Source of the DNA: JBOFOR01 sp051654865 | GTDB taxonomy: Bacteria; Bacillota; Clostridia; Peptostreptococcales; Peptostreptococcaceae | Reading direction: 5' to 3' | DNA: 25,515 nt | Assembly (NCBI GenBank): GCA_051654865.1 | Contig: JBOFYV010000121.1 | Span: 1 to 25,515, forward strand | Shown: piece by piece, positions 15,579 to 22,992 of the stretch | How positions within the stretch are numbered: position 1 is the first letter of the stretch | Layout of the letters: every line of letters begins with the position of its first letter | Program-made: the position numbers and the translations under genes | The notes under the pieces: model-generated | Database searches by the model: none | Seen by the model: only the letters and a program-made list of their open reading frames with translations | Told to the model about the DNA's origin: nothing

Positions 15579-15626
15579 TACCTAATCATATACTGTTTAG
15601 AGAAAGTATGTTAAGGGGGGATTAGG

Positions 15627-16802
15627 ATGGCTTCTAAAAGAAAATTCAAAAGGGATTATATAATTCTTGAAGCTAAAGATATGAACTTTAGATATAAAGA
15701 GCGTATTTTACCAAAAGCATTTGCTAAAATAGAAATAAATGAAGAAAAATCAATAGTATCACTTTACGTAGAAAACCTTAAATTCATGAAAGATGGATAT
15801 AGAGTAGTAGCAATACAAAGTGATTATGAAACTTTAGATTTAGGAAAAATTGTTTTAAGTGAGCAAGGAAAAGGCGAATTTATATTAGATTTAGATAATA
15901 GTGATATAGAAATAAAAGGAGTAGCATTATTATATGAAAAATCTATACCATTAATAGGGTTTAAGGGAAATAAAATTGAAAATTACGAAGAAATTTTATT
16001 TACAGGATATGAAGACATAGAAGACAATGATGAGTTTGAGGTATATGAAGAAGTAGAGTATATAGAGGTAGAAGATGGAGACGATTTTGAAGAGTATGAA
16101 GAGATAGAGTATATAGAAATAGAAGATGATGAGTATGAAGAGGACGAATACGAAGACGATAACAATGACGATGATATTGAAGAAATATATGAAGACGAAG
16201 AAGATGATGATGAGTATGAAGAAATAGAAGAAGAAATTCCTTACATCAAACCTACTCAAAAAAGACAAAGAGATTCAAGAAGAGTTCAGCCTCAATCTAG
16301 ACAACCGCAACAACAGTATCAACAACCAAAACAACAAAAACAAGAACCTCCTCAACCAGAGCCTAAGTTTGAAGGTAATAAATCAGCTGGACCACTATTG
16401 ATGCCAAGACAAATTAAAAAGGGACTAAAAGTATTTAAGGAAGTAAAACCATTTGTAGGAGAATATATAGAAAACACTAGATGGTGGAAAATAGAAATAA
16501 GTCCAATAACATTATGTGGATATACAATGCCTCATTTAGGATATGTAAATACGTTAAATTATACAATGTATAGTGATTCGGTAACTCAATCATATAAATA
16601 TAGACATTACTTATTTGGAGTTCAATATGATGAATATAATAAGAGAAAAAATTATATCTATGCTATACCTGGGAAAAAAGATGAACAACCAGATCAAGGT
16701 CATACAGGATTTAGAAATTATCAACCATGCGACACAAGAAATGATGATTTAGGATACTGGATATGCTTTATAGATTCAAGAACTAGAAGAATATTGAAGT
16801 AG
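15627..16802 (+). CDS. Unrecognised acidic two-domain protein
   Basis: I cannot assign a function to this 391-residue protein. It has no signal peptide or membrane segment. Residues about 7-125 look like a compact, strand-rich domain (RDYIILEAKDMNFRY, then FAKIEINEEKSIVSLYVENL). Residues about 127-203 are extremely acidic, rich in E, D and Y, with a near-perfect repeat (140-156 and 157-172, pattern YEE-V/I-EYIE-V/I-ED). Residues 207-248 are rich in Q, P and basic residues. Residues about 264-391 form a second domain rich in W, Y and G, including TRWWKIEI, HYLFGVQYDEY, IYAIPGK, HTGFRNYQP and DDLGYWICFIDSRT. From memory, Clostridium species have unnamed proteins of the same plan. AAGGGGGG precedes the ATG. 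It stands alone after the rsmA terminator, where Bacillus has yabG, veg and sspF. Confidence 0.85.
   Translation: MASKRKFKRDYIILEAKDMNFRYKERILPKAFAKIEINEEKSIVSLYVENLKFMKDGYRVVAIQSDYETLDLGKIVLSEQGKGEFILDLDNSDIEIKGVALLYEKSIPLIGFKGNKIENYEEILFTGYEDIEDNDEFEVYEEVEYIEVEDGDDFEEYEEIEYIEIEDDEYEEDEYEDDNNDDDIEEIYEDEEDDDEYEEIEEEIPYIKPTQKRQRDSRRVQPQSRQPQQQYQQPKQQKQEPPQPEPKFEGNKSAGPLLMPRQIKKGLKVFKEVKPFVGEYIENTRWWKIEISPITLCGYTMPHLGYVNTLNYTMYSDSVTQSYKYRHYLFGVQYDEYNKRKNYIYAIPGKKDEQPDQGHTGFRNYQPCDTRNDDLGYWICFIDSRTRRILK
16044..16142 (+). repeat. Tandem repeat inside the acidic protein gene
   Basis: Two adjacent units (16044-16094 and 16095-16142) encode nearly the same 16-17 residues, YEE-V/I-EYIE-V/I-ED followed by acidic residues. 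They match closely at the DNA level too, which suggests a local duplication. Copy number may vary between strains. Confidence 0.7.
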
Positions 16803-16881
16803 TATAGAAACGTTTGCTATTGCAAAGATTCTGATAATAATCTAAAATATAGTAATAGACTATATTTTTGGAGGAAATGTC

Positions 16882-17997
16882 ATGATAAACAAGCAAAGAC
16901 TTATAGATGAATTTTTAGAGTTAGTGCAAATAGATAGTCCATCTTCAAAAGAAGGAAAAATTGCACAAGTTTTAGTTAAAAAATTAGAAGAAATAGGATG
17001 CGAAGTTATAATAGATGATGCTGGAGAAAAAGCAGGTGGAGAAACTGGAAACGTAATAGCTACGTTAAAAGGAAATAGACCTGGTAAAAAAATATTATTC
17101 AGCTCGCATATGGATACAGTTAGCCCAGGAATAGGAGTTAAACCTATAATAGATGAGGCTGCTGGAATCATAAAAAGTGATGGTACAACAATATTAGGTT
17201 CTGATGATAAAGCAGGAATAGCTGCTATATTAGAAGCATTAAGAGTAATAAAAGAAAATAACATAGACCACTCAGATATCCAAGTAGTATTCTCTATATG
17301 GGAAGAAGGTGGACTATTTGGAGCTAAGTACTTAGACTACTCTAAAGTAGATGCTGAATATGCATTTGTATTAGATAGTGGTGGATCTCCAGGTGAAATA
17401 ATAGTTCAAGCGCCTGCTCAAGATGCAATAAAAGTTAAGATAACAGGAAAACCAGCTCATGCAGGACTTCAACCAGAAAATGGAATAAGTTCTATAATGG
17501 TAGCATCTAGAGCTATAGAAAATATGAAATTATTAAGAATAGACGAAGAAACTACAGCTAATATAGGTATAGTTAAAGGTGGAATAGCTACAAACATAGT
17601 TATGCCAGAATTAGAAATAGTTGCAGAAGCAAGAAGTTTAAGTGAAGAAAAATTAGATGCTCAAACTAACCATATGGTAGAAACATTCAAAAGTGCTGCT
17701 AATGAGTTTGGAGCTCAAATAGATATAGAAGTAAATAGAGCATATGCACCATTTACTATAGAAGAAAATGATGAAATAGTTGCATTAGTAAAAAGAGCTT
17801 TCTCTAATATGAACGTAGAAGGAAAAACTGGTTCAACTGGTGGTGGAAGTGATACTAACATACTAAACAAAAACGGAGTAAAGGCAGTAAACTTAGGAAT
17901 TGGTATGAAAAATGCTCATACATTAGAAGAGTATATAGCAATAGAAGATTTACTAAACTCTGCTGTAATGGTTACTGAAATAATTAAAGAAGCATAA
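16882..17997 (+). CDS. M20 family metallopeptidase (PepT-like)
   Basis: This 371-residue cytosolic zinc aminopeptidase of clan MH would act on small peptides. Candidate residues are H76 and the nearby catalytic D78 in SSHMDTVSP, the metal-bridging aspartate D108 in GSDDKAGIAA, the catalytic pair E141-E142 in IWEEGG, D165 in FVLDSGGSPGE, and a late histidine near 346 in NAHTLEEYI. Between them lies the dimerisation domain with GKPAHAGLQPENGIS. No signal peptide is present. GGAGGAAAT precedes the ATG. The short length compared with PepT (about 410) and the wording fit the PepT-like subgroup common in Firmicutes. A hairpin follows the gene. Confidence 0.92.
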   Translation: MINKQRLIDEFLELVQIDSPSSKEGKIAQVLVKKLEEIGCEVIIDDAGEKAGGETGNVIATLKGNRPGKKILFSSHMDTVSPGIGVKPIIDEAAGIIKSDGTTILGSDDKAGIAAILEALRVIKENNIDHSDIQVVFSIWEEGGLFGAKYLDYSKVDAEYAFVLDSGGSPGEIIVQAPAQDAIKVKITGKPAHAGLQPENGISSIMVASRAIENMKLLRIDEETTANIGIVKGGIATNIVMPELEIVAEARSLSEEKLDAQTNHMVETFKSAANEFGAQIDIEVNRAYAPFTIEENDEIVALVKRAFSNMNVEGKTGSTGGGSDTNILNKNGVKAVNLGIGMKNAHTLEEYIAIEDLLNSAVMVTEIIKEA

Positions 17998-18003
17998 TTA
18001 ATG

Positions 18004-18033
18004 TTTACAAATTTAATAAAAAAGTAATATAAT
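18004..18033 (+). promoter_or_regulatory. Promoter-like sequence facing a terminator hairpin
   Basis: TTTACA (18004-18009) and TATAAT (18028-18033) are 18 bp apart, a near-ideal sigma-A arrangement. The start of transcription would be about 18040, the first base of the long hairpin at 18040-18081. It may be a chance match in AT-rich DNA. Confidence 0.3.
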
Positions 18034-18039
18034 AGTTTT

Positions 18040-18081
18040 ACAACAAAAATCACCTAGCAATAGCTAGGTGATTTTTGTTGT
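18040..18081. terminator. Long hairpin terminator after the M20 peptidase gene
   Basis: A perfect 19-bp stem: the left arm 18040-18058 pairs with the right arm 18063-18081 around the loop AATA. The G+C-rich core CACCTAGC/GCTAGGTG is followed by a T-rich stretch and preceded by an A-rich one, so it can work on both strands. Confidence 0.85.
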
Positions 18082-18086
18082 TTATG

Positions 18087-18105
18087 GACAATGAGAATTA
18101 GTATT
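18087..18105 (+). promoter_or_regulatory. Possible Fur-type operator upstream of the CDF transporter
   Basis: The 19 bases match the consensus GATAATGATAATCATTATC at 14 positions. A TATAAT lies shortly downstream (18130-18135), although no good -35 is visible. A metal-responsive regulator would fit the transporter that follows. This is a weak, inferred call. Confidence 0.25.
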
Positions 18106-18197
18106 AAAAGTGAAGCAAATCCATTTTCATATAATATTTATTATTTAGCGAGAGAATGGGTATAAATAAAATTTATATATATTTCAAGGAGGAGAAT

Positions 18198-19094
18198 ATG
18201 GAAACAAGATATGAAGAAGCTAGTAAAGTAACAATTCAATCTATAGTTTGGAATATAGTACTAACTATAATAAAAGTATTTGCAGGAGTATTAGGAAAAT
18301 CTAGTGCAATGGTAGCGGATGGACTGCATTCAGCATCTGATATAATAAGTTCAATAGGAGTACTAATAGGCAATTATATTTCATCAACACCACATGACAA
18401 AGAACATAACTATGGACACGAAAAAGCAGAAACTTTAGTATCATTTGTATTATCTTTATTATTGATATTTGTGTCAGTTACAATAGGAGTAGAAGGAGTA
18501 AAATCGTTATTCAACTTAGAAGCACTACAAGTACCGACGTTATTGCCGCTTGTAGTATCTATAATATCAATACTAATAAAAGAATACCAATATAGAATAA
18601 CTATAAAAGTAGCAAAAAAAATAAACTCGCCAGCATTAAAAGCAGATGCATGGCATCATAGATCTGATGCATTATCATCAGTAGCGGCTTTTATAGGTAT
18701 AGGTGGATCTATGTTAGGATTTAAAGCATTAGATCCAATTGCATCAATTGCAGTAGCATTTTTTGTAGCTAAGGTAGGCATTGAAATATTAAAAAACTCT
18801 GTAAACGAGCTAATGGATGTATCTATAGAAGATGATCATGAAGAACAAATAAAACAAATAGCTAAAGAAACAAAAGGTGTAATGAATTTAGGCGAATTAA
18901 AAACAAGAAAACATGGTGCTATGGCATATGTGGATTTAACTATATGTGTAGATGGAAGTCTAACAGTAAAGGAAGGTCATGACATAGCGCATAAACTAGA
19001 AAAAAGAATGATAGATGAAATAGAATATATAAAAGGAATCACGATTCATGTCGAGCCATGTATAAATTGCCCAGGAAATAAGTGTTTAAAGTAA
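18198..19094 (+). CDS. Cation diffusion facilitator family transporter
   Basis: CDF proteins export divalent metals (zinc, iron, manganese or cobalt) in exchange for protons. The 298-residue product has about six membrane segments. The transport-site residues are H44 and D48 in ADGLHSASD on the second segment and H153 and D157 in AWHHRSD on the fifth. HDKEHNYGHEKAETL (66-80) is the loop signature. A cytoplasmic domain follows (MNLGELKTRKHGAMAYVDLTI, HDIAHKLEKRM, ITIHVEP). It ends in an extra cysteine-containing tail with C288, C291 and C296, which may bind metal. The metal cannot be read from sequence. An earlier in-frame ATG at 18156 lacks a ribosome site, while AAGGAGG sits just before ATG 18198. 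Confidence 0.93.
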   Translation: METRYEEASKVTIQSIVWNIVLTIIKVFAGVLGKSSAMVADGLHSASDIISSIGVLIGNYISSTPHDKEHNYGHEKAETLVSFVLSLLLIFVSVTIGVEGVKSLFNLEALQVPTLLPLVVSIISILIKEYQYRITIKVAKKINSPALKADAWHHRSDALSSVAAFIGIGGSMLGFKALDPIASIAVAFFVAKVGIEILKNSVNELMDVSIEDDHEEQIKQIAKETKGVMNLGELKTRKHGAMAYVDLTICVDGSLTVKEGHDIAHKLEKRMIDEIEYIKGITIHVEPCINCPGNKCLK

Positions 19095-19111
19095 TTAATA
19101 CTTAAAAACTG

Positions 19112-19141
19112 TTGAAAAAAGTAATATAATTATCTTATAAT
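19112..19141 (+). promoter_or_regulatory. Sigma-A-type promoter for the membrane-anchored protein gene
   Basis: TTGAAA (19112-19117) and TATAAT (19136-19141) are 18 bp apart. Transcription would begin near 19148, just ahead of the ribosome site TTAGGGGGG. Confidence 0.5.
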
Positions 19142-19165
19142 TATATAGCCTTAGGGGGGATTTAA

Positions 19166-19957
19166 ATGGCCAAAAAAAGAAAATTAAAAAAACCAGTAAT
19201 ATTAATGATTTCAATAGTAACCTTTTTTGTAGTTTACTTTGCAGCGTTTAATTTAGGTACATACTTAGATACTAAGGATGAAGTACCTGTAAAAAAGGTT
19301 GAGGAAGAAGAGGATACTAGACCGCTTATAACTCAAATAGGAACAAAAAAGAATATATATATATCTAATTTAGAATTAGAAAATATAAAAATCGAGGAAG
19401 GTAGCTGGCAGGAAATAAAATATCTGTTTAGTCAATTTTCAAAAATAAGAAAGCCTGAAAGTTTTGAACCTGTATACAATGGATATACAGATGATGGAGT
19501 TAGATTTGCTACAGATTTAAATTATTTTAGAGTATACACTGTAAATAAAGAGGAATATTATAAAGTTCCTGTAGAGCAAAAAACTGAATTCGAAAAACTT
19601 TTAAAAGAAAGTATGTACACATCGTTTGACTTTGTAAAGCAATATAAAACATGGAAACGTGTAAAAATAACCTTTGAAGATAAAACAAAAACAATACACA
19701 AATGGAAGTATGATGACCTATCATATAATATGGCAGCAAAAAGAATAGTAGGAAAAGTACAACCAGAAAAGAGTAAAGCAAGAAGTGAATATAACTTTAC
19801 AATAGATATAGAAGGAGAAAACTACAAAATCCAGCTAGAAACTATGGGAAAAGATTATGTTAAGATAAAATGCGACAACTTAGAAGCATATTACGAAGTG
19901 TATACAGGTTTATTTGAATATTTAAGAGATGAGATATTCAAAATAGAAGGTAAGTAA
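19166..19957 (+). CDS. Unrecognised protein with one N-terminal membrane anchor
   Basis: I do not recognise this 263-residue protein. It has a basic start (AKKRKLKKP), one hydrophobic segment at about 10-32 (VILMISIVTFFVVYFAAFNL), an acidic linker (about 36-50, with VEEEED), and a soluble region of about 210 residues outside the membrane. That region alternates charged and aromatic residues and looks alpha/beta, with stretches such as GSWQEIKYLFSQF, DGVRFATDLNYFRVYT and YYEVYTGLFEYLRDE. No catalytic motif or cysteine cluster is visible. It has its own promoter-like sequence and a G-rich ribosome site, and converges with murC. The position next to murC hints at the cell envelope, but this is inference. 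Confidence 0.8.
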   Translation: MAKKRKLKKPVILMISIVTFFVVYFAAFNLGTYLDTKDEVPVKKVEEEEDTRPLITQIGTKKNIYISNLELENIKIEEGSWQEIKYLFSQFSKIRKPESFEPVYNGYTDDGVRFATDLNYFRVYTVNKEEYYKVPVEQKTEFEKLLKESMYTSFDFVKQYKTWKRVKITFEDKTKTIHKWKYDDLSYNMAAKRIVGKVQPEKSKARSEYNFTIDIEGENYKIQLETMGKDYVKIKCDNLEAYYEVYTGLFEYLRDEIFKIEGK

Positions 19958-19964
19958 AATAATA

Positions 19965-19997
19965 AAAAAGTAGACTAAATAAAATAGTCTACTTTTT
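19965..19997. terminator. Bidirectional terminator between convergent genes
   Basis: AAAAAGTAGACTA (19965-19977) pairs perfectly with TAGTCTACTTTTT (19985-19997) around a seven-base loop. It serves the rightward membrane protein gene and leftward murC. Confidence 0.88.
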
Positions 19998-20011
19998 GTT
20001 ATTATAATGAA

Positions 20012-21364
20012 TTATTCTTGTACTAAAGCTTCAGCAACTTTGTATATAGGTCCTGCACCAGCAGTTATAACTAAGTCGTCTTTAGATACATTTTTACGAA
20101 GATATTCAGTTATTTCGTCAAAACTACTTATATAAACTACATCAACATGGTTTTGATATAATTTTCCAACTAAATCTTTTGAGTGGATATCACCTGGGTC
20201 ATCTTCTCTAGCAGCGTATATATCAGTTATTATAACTTTATCTGCAGAGTAGAATGCTTCAGCAAATTCATTTAATAAAGATTTTGTTCTAGTATAAGTA
20301 TGAGGTTGGAATATACACCATAAATTAGCCTTCTTGATTTTTTTAGCAGCAGCTAAAGTTGCTTTTAATTCTGTTGGATGATGAGCATAATCATCAACAA
20401 CTAAAGCTTCATTATAGTTACCCTTTATCTCGAATCTTCTGCCAACACCATTATAAGCTGTTATATTTTTTCTTATAGTTTCTATATCAATAGAAGAAAC
20501 ATAAGCAGCCATTATTGCAGCAGTAGCATTAAATATATTATGGATTCCTGGTACAGAAATCTCAAATTTACCTAATTCTTTTCCTTTAAATTCAAGTTCA
20601 AATATACCACATCCAGATGCATTGAACTCTACATTCTTTATAACAACATCGTTAGATAAATCAGTACCGTACTTAATTACAGTTGCCTTAACATCATGTA
20701 ATATGTCTTCAGTATTTTCATCATCACCATTTATTATAAAGAATCCGTCTTTAGGAAGTAATTTTCCAAATTTATTGAAAGAAGCTTTTATTTCATCTAA
20801 ACCAGAGAAATAATCAAGATGGTCTTCTTCAATATTTAAAACTATAGATATCTTAGGGTTGAAGTTAAGGAAACTATCAACATACTCACAAGCTTCAGTA
20901 ATGAAGTTATCAGAGTTACCTATTTTAACGTTACCACCTATAGTACTTAAGTTACCACCAACTAGTATAGTTGGATCTAAATCTGCATATTCAAAAATAG
21001 TAGACAACATAGAAGTTGTTGAAGTCTTACCGTGAGTTCCTGAAACAGCAATAGAATTTTTATATTCTCTCATTATTTGACCTAGAAATGCAGCTCTATT
21101 CATCATAAGTATGTTTTTTTCTTTAGCTGCAACTATTTCAGCGTTATCATCGTGAACAGCTGCAGTGTAAACTACCATGTCTACGTCGTTAGATATATGT
21201 TCTTTTTTATGTCCAATGTAAATATTAGCACCTTGAGATCTAAGCTTATCTAATAGATAAGATTCGTTAGCATCAGAACCTGACACTTTGTAACCTTTGT
21301 TTAGGCATATTTCAGCTAATGCACTCATGCTTATACCGCCTACACCAATGAAATGTATATTCAT
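20012..21364 (-). CDS. murC: UDP-N-acetylmuramate--L-alanine ligase
   Basis: MurC adds L-alanine to UDP-N-acetylmuramic acid, using ATP, in the cytoplasmic stage of peptidoglycan synthesis. The 450-residue protein starts with the Rossmann-like HFIGVGGISMSALAEI that binds UDP, then has the ATP loop SGTHGKTSTTSM (about 108-119). NIEEDHLDYF, the middle-domain signature, follows, and VVDDYAHHPTEL marks the C-terminal domain. AAAGGTGATTTTGTT precedes the ATG on the minus strand. It is the only leftward gene in this half of the window and diverges from purR across a 223-bp gap. Confidence 0.96.
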   Translation of the reverse strand: MNIHFIGVGGISMSALAEICLNKGYKVSGSDANESYLLDKLRSQGANIYIGHKKEHISNDVDMVVYTAAVHDDNAEIVAAKEKNILMMNRAAFLGQIMREYKNSIAVSGTHGKTSTTSMLSTIFEYADLDPTILVGGNLSTIGGNVKIGNSDNFITEACEYVDSFLNFNPKISIVLNIEEDHLDYFSGLDEIKASFNKFGKLLPKDGFFIINGDDENTEDILHDVKATVIKYGTDLSNDVVIKNVEFNASGCGIFELEFKGKELGKFEISVPGIHNIFNATAAIMAAYVSSIDIETIRKNITAYNGVGRRFEIKGNYNEALVVDDYAHHPTELKATLAAAKKIKKANLWCIFQPHTYTRTKSLLNEFAEAFYSADKVIITDIYAAREDDPGDIHSKDLVGKLYQNHVDVVYISSFDEITEYLRKNVSKDDLVITAGAGPIYKVAEALVQE

Positions 21365-21503
21365 AACAAAATCACCTTTCTTTTTAATTAAGCCCTACAA
21401 TATGAACTATATTTGTGATATAATAGTGTAATGTTCAATATTTTATAGCAAATATACATATAATAACTTATATATATAAATATATTAAAAAATTAATAAA
21501 ACA

Positions 21504-21566
21504 TAACTAATATTATATCATAACAGCTATTGTTATGCATTAGTTAGTTTTAGTACGAAATAACTA
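21504..21566 (+). promoter_or_regulatory. Nested and competing inverted repeats in the purR leader
   Basis: TAACTAAT (21504-21511) pairs with ATTAGTTA (21539-21546), enclosing a perfect inner hairpin CATAACA (21519-21525) with TGTTATG (21531-21537). The same TAGTTA (21541-21546) can instead pair with TAACTA (21561-21566), just before the ribosome site TAGGAGG (21574-21580). A TATAAT lies at 21419-21424 upstream. The rest of the 223-bp murC-purR gap is AT-rich and holds no gene. Confidence 0.5.
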
Positions 21567-21587
21567 TAATAAGTAGGAGGTAAAAGC

Positions 21588-22466
21588 ATGAAGTTCAAGA
21601 GAACGGAAAGAATTGGTGCCATAGTTAAGATATTATCGGATAATCCAAATAAAATTTTTACTTTAAGCTACTTTACAAATCAATTTAATGCTGCAAAATC
21701 AACAATAAGTGAAGATTTACTAGTAGTAAAAAATGTATTTGAAAAGCTGAAGCTTGGGAAAGTAATAACTATATCGGGAGCAGCAGGTGGAGTTAAATAC
21801 ATACCAAAAACATCTAAAGCTGAAAATGAGGAATTTTTATTAGATTTATGTCAAAAGATAAGTGATCAATCGAGAGTATTATCTGGAGGGTTCTTATACC
21901 TGATAGATTTAATATATGATCCTAATACAGCATCAAAAATAGGTAAAATAATAGCGTCTAATATAGACTATTCTGAAGCAGATTATGTAGTAACAATGGA
22001 AACTAAGGGAATTCCTATGGCACTAATGACTGCAAAAGCTATGAACTTGCCATTAGTAATAATAAGAAAAGATATAAAAGTATCTGAAGGTCCTACATTA
22101 AGTATGACTTATGTAAGTGGGAATAGTTCTAAGGTACAAAGTATGAGTTTACCTAGAAAAGCAATAAAGCCAAATAGTAAAGTAATAATAATCGATGACT
22201 TTATGAGAGGTGGAGGAACGATAAAAGGTATGATAGACCTGATGACTGAATTTGGGGCAGAAGTAATAGGCACAGGAGTATTTATATCTACAACAACACC
22301 AGAAGAAAAAATGGTAAAAGATTATATATCATTAATTCAGTTAAATGTATCAGGTGATGAAATAATAGTAGAACCAAACCTAAAAACATTTAAAGACGAA
22401 TATCAAAATGATGAAGTAGAGGAATATGAGATAGAAGAAATATTAGATGAAGATGATGAGGAATAA
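21588..22466 (+). CDS. purR: Purine operon repressor
   Basis: Gram-positive PurR represses purine genes and is released from DNA by PRPP. The 292-residue protein has an N-terminal winged helix (about 1-70, with FKRTERIGAIVKIL and KSTISEDL). A phosphoribosyltransferase-like domain follows, with VVTMETKGIPMALMTA and the PRPP loop VIIIDDFMRGGGTIKG (199-214). It ends in an acidic tail (about 274-292, including EILDEDDEE) that is longer than I expect for Bacillus PurR. TAGGAGG precedes the ATG. The order purR-spoVG-glmU-prs is as in Bacillus, except that yabJ between purR and spoVG is absent. The prs product makes the ligand of this repressor. Confidence 0.95.
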   Translation: MKFKRTERIGAIVKILSDNPNKIFTLSYFTNQFNAAKSTISEDLLVVKNVFEKLKLGKVITISGAAGGVKYIPKTSKAENEEFLLDLCQKISDQSRVLSGGFLYLIDLIYDPNTASKIGKIIASNIDYSEADYVVTMETKGIPMALMTAKAMNLPLVIIRKDIKVSEGPTLSMTYVSGNSSKVQSMSLPRKAIKPNSKVIIIDDFMRGGGTIKGMIDLMTEFGAEVIGTGVFISTTTPEEKMVKDYISLIQLNVSGDEIIVEPNLKTFKDEYQNDEVEEYEIEEILDEDDEE

Positions 22467-22510
22467 TATTGTAAAAAAAAATAAATTTTACAAAAATATC
22501 CAAAAATAAA

Positions 22511-22539
22511 AAAGGATATTCTAGCTGTATCTAGAATTA
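22511..22539 (+). promoter_or_regulatory. SigH-type promoter for spoVG
   Basis: AAAGGATAT (22511-22519) fits the SigH -35 consensus RnAGGAwWW at every position. CTAGAATTA (22531-22539) fits the -10 consensus RnnGAATww except at the first base. The spacer is 11 bp, as required. B. subtilis spoVG is a classical SigH gene. Transcription would begin near 22546, leaving a leader of about 57 nt. Confidence 0.75.
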
Positions 22540-22602
22540 TTATAAAAAACAGTCTAATATTATATATATTAATTTGTCAAAATAAAAGGGGGATATTTAG
22601 AG

Positions 22603-22881
22603 ATGAAGATAACTGACGTAAGAGTAAGAAAAATAACTGATGAAGGTAAAATGAAATGTATAGTTTCATTAACTTTTGACAACCTATTTGTTGTACACGA
22701 TATAAAGGTTATAGAAGGACACAATGGATTATTCATAGCTATGCCAAGCAGAAAAGTTGGAGAAGGGAACTTCAGAGATATAGCTCATCCAATAAATGCT
22801 GAAATGAGACAAGTAGTAGAAGATGCTGTACTAAATGCATACCATGAAGCTGTTTCTCAATTAGAAGTTGCAGCTGAATAG
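22603..22881 (+). CDS. spoVG: SpoVG regulatory protein
   Basis: SpoVG is a small nucleic-acid-binding protein; in Bacillus it acts in septation and spore cortex formation, and in other Firmicutes it binds RNA or DNA. The 92-residue product begins with MKITDVRVRKI and has GLFIAMPSRK and DIAHPINAEMR, the most conserved segments of the family. AAAGGGGG lies 10 nt before the ATG. It is expressed from its own SigH-type promoter and ends at a hairpin terminator. Length and sequence are typical. Confidence 0.97.
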   Translation: MKITDVRVRKITDEGKMKCIVSLTFDNLFVVHDIKVIEGHNGLFIAMPSRKVGEGNFRDIAHPINAEMRQVVEDAVLNAYHEAVSQLEVAAE

Positions 22882-22939
22882 TAAATATATATTTATTTTT
22901 GAATGATAATTTTGTTTATTTAGGGAATATAAAACATTG

Positions 22940-22964
22940 AGAGCCGAATTTTAGGCTCTTTTTT
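22940..22964 (+). terminator. Rho-independent terminator after spoVG
   Basis: AGAGCC (22940-22945) pairs with GGCTCT (22954-22959) around an eight-base loop, followed by six T to 22964. Confidence 0.85.
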
Positions 22965-22992
22965 ATGCAAATAATACGTGAAAATTTTGTAT

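Noticed and set aside
15566..15594. CATATACT (15587-15594) as a SigE or SigK -10 for the acidic protein gene
   Set aside because: The -10 is close to consensus, but no ATA or AC lies at the required distance upstream, so it is too weak to list.
15983..16268. Minus-strand open frames opposite the acidic linker
   Set aside because: They arise from the E/D/Y codon pattern read backwards and have no ribosome site or recognisable product.
18156..18197. Longer transporter starting at ATG 18156
   Set aside because: No ribosome binding site there; AAGGAGG precedes ATG 18198, and the CDF fold begins right after it.
21540..21575. PurBox operator in the purR upstream region
   Set aside because: Only one CGAA core (near 21555) is present and no properly spaced partner can be seen.
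22495..22537. Hairpins after purR read as a terminator
   Set aside because: No T tract follows, and the bases are better explained as the SigH promoter of spoVG with palindromes.
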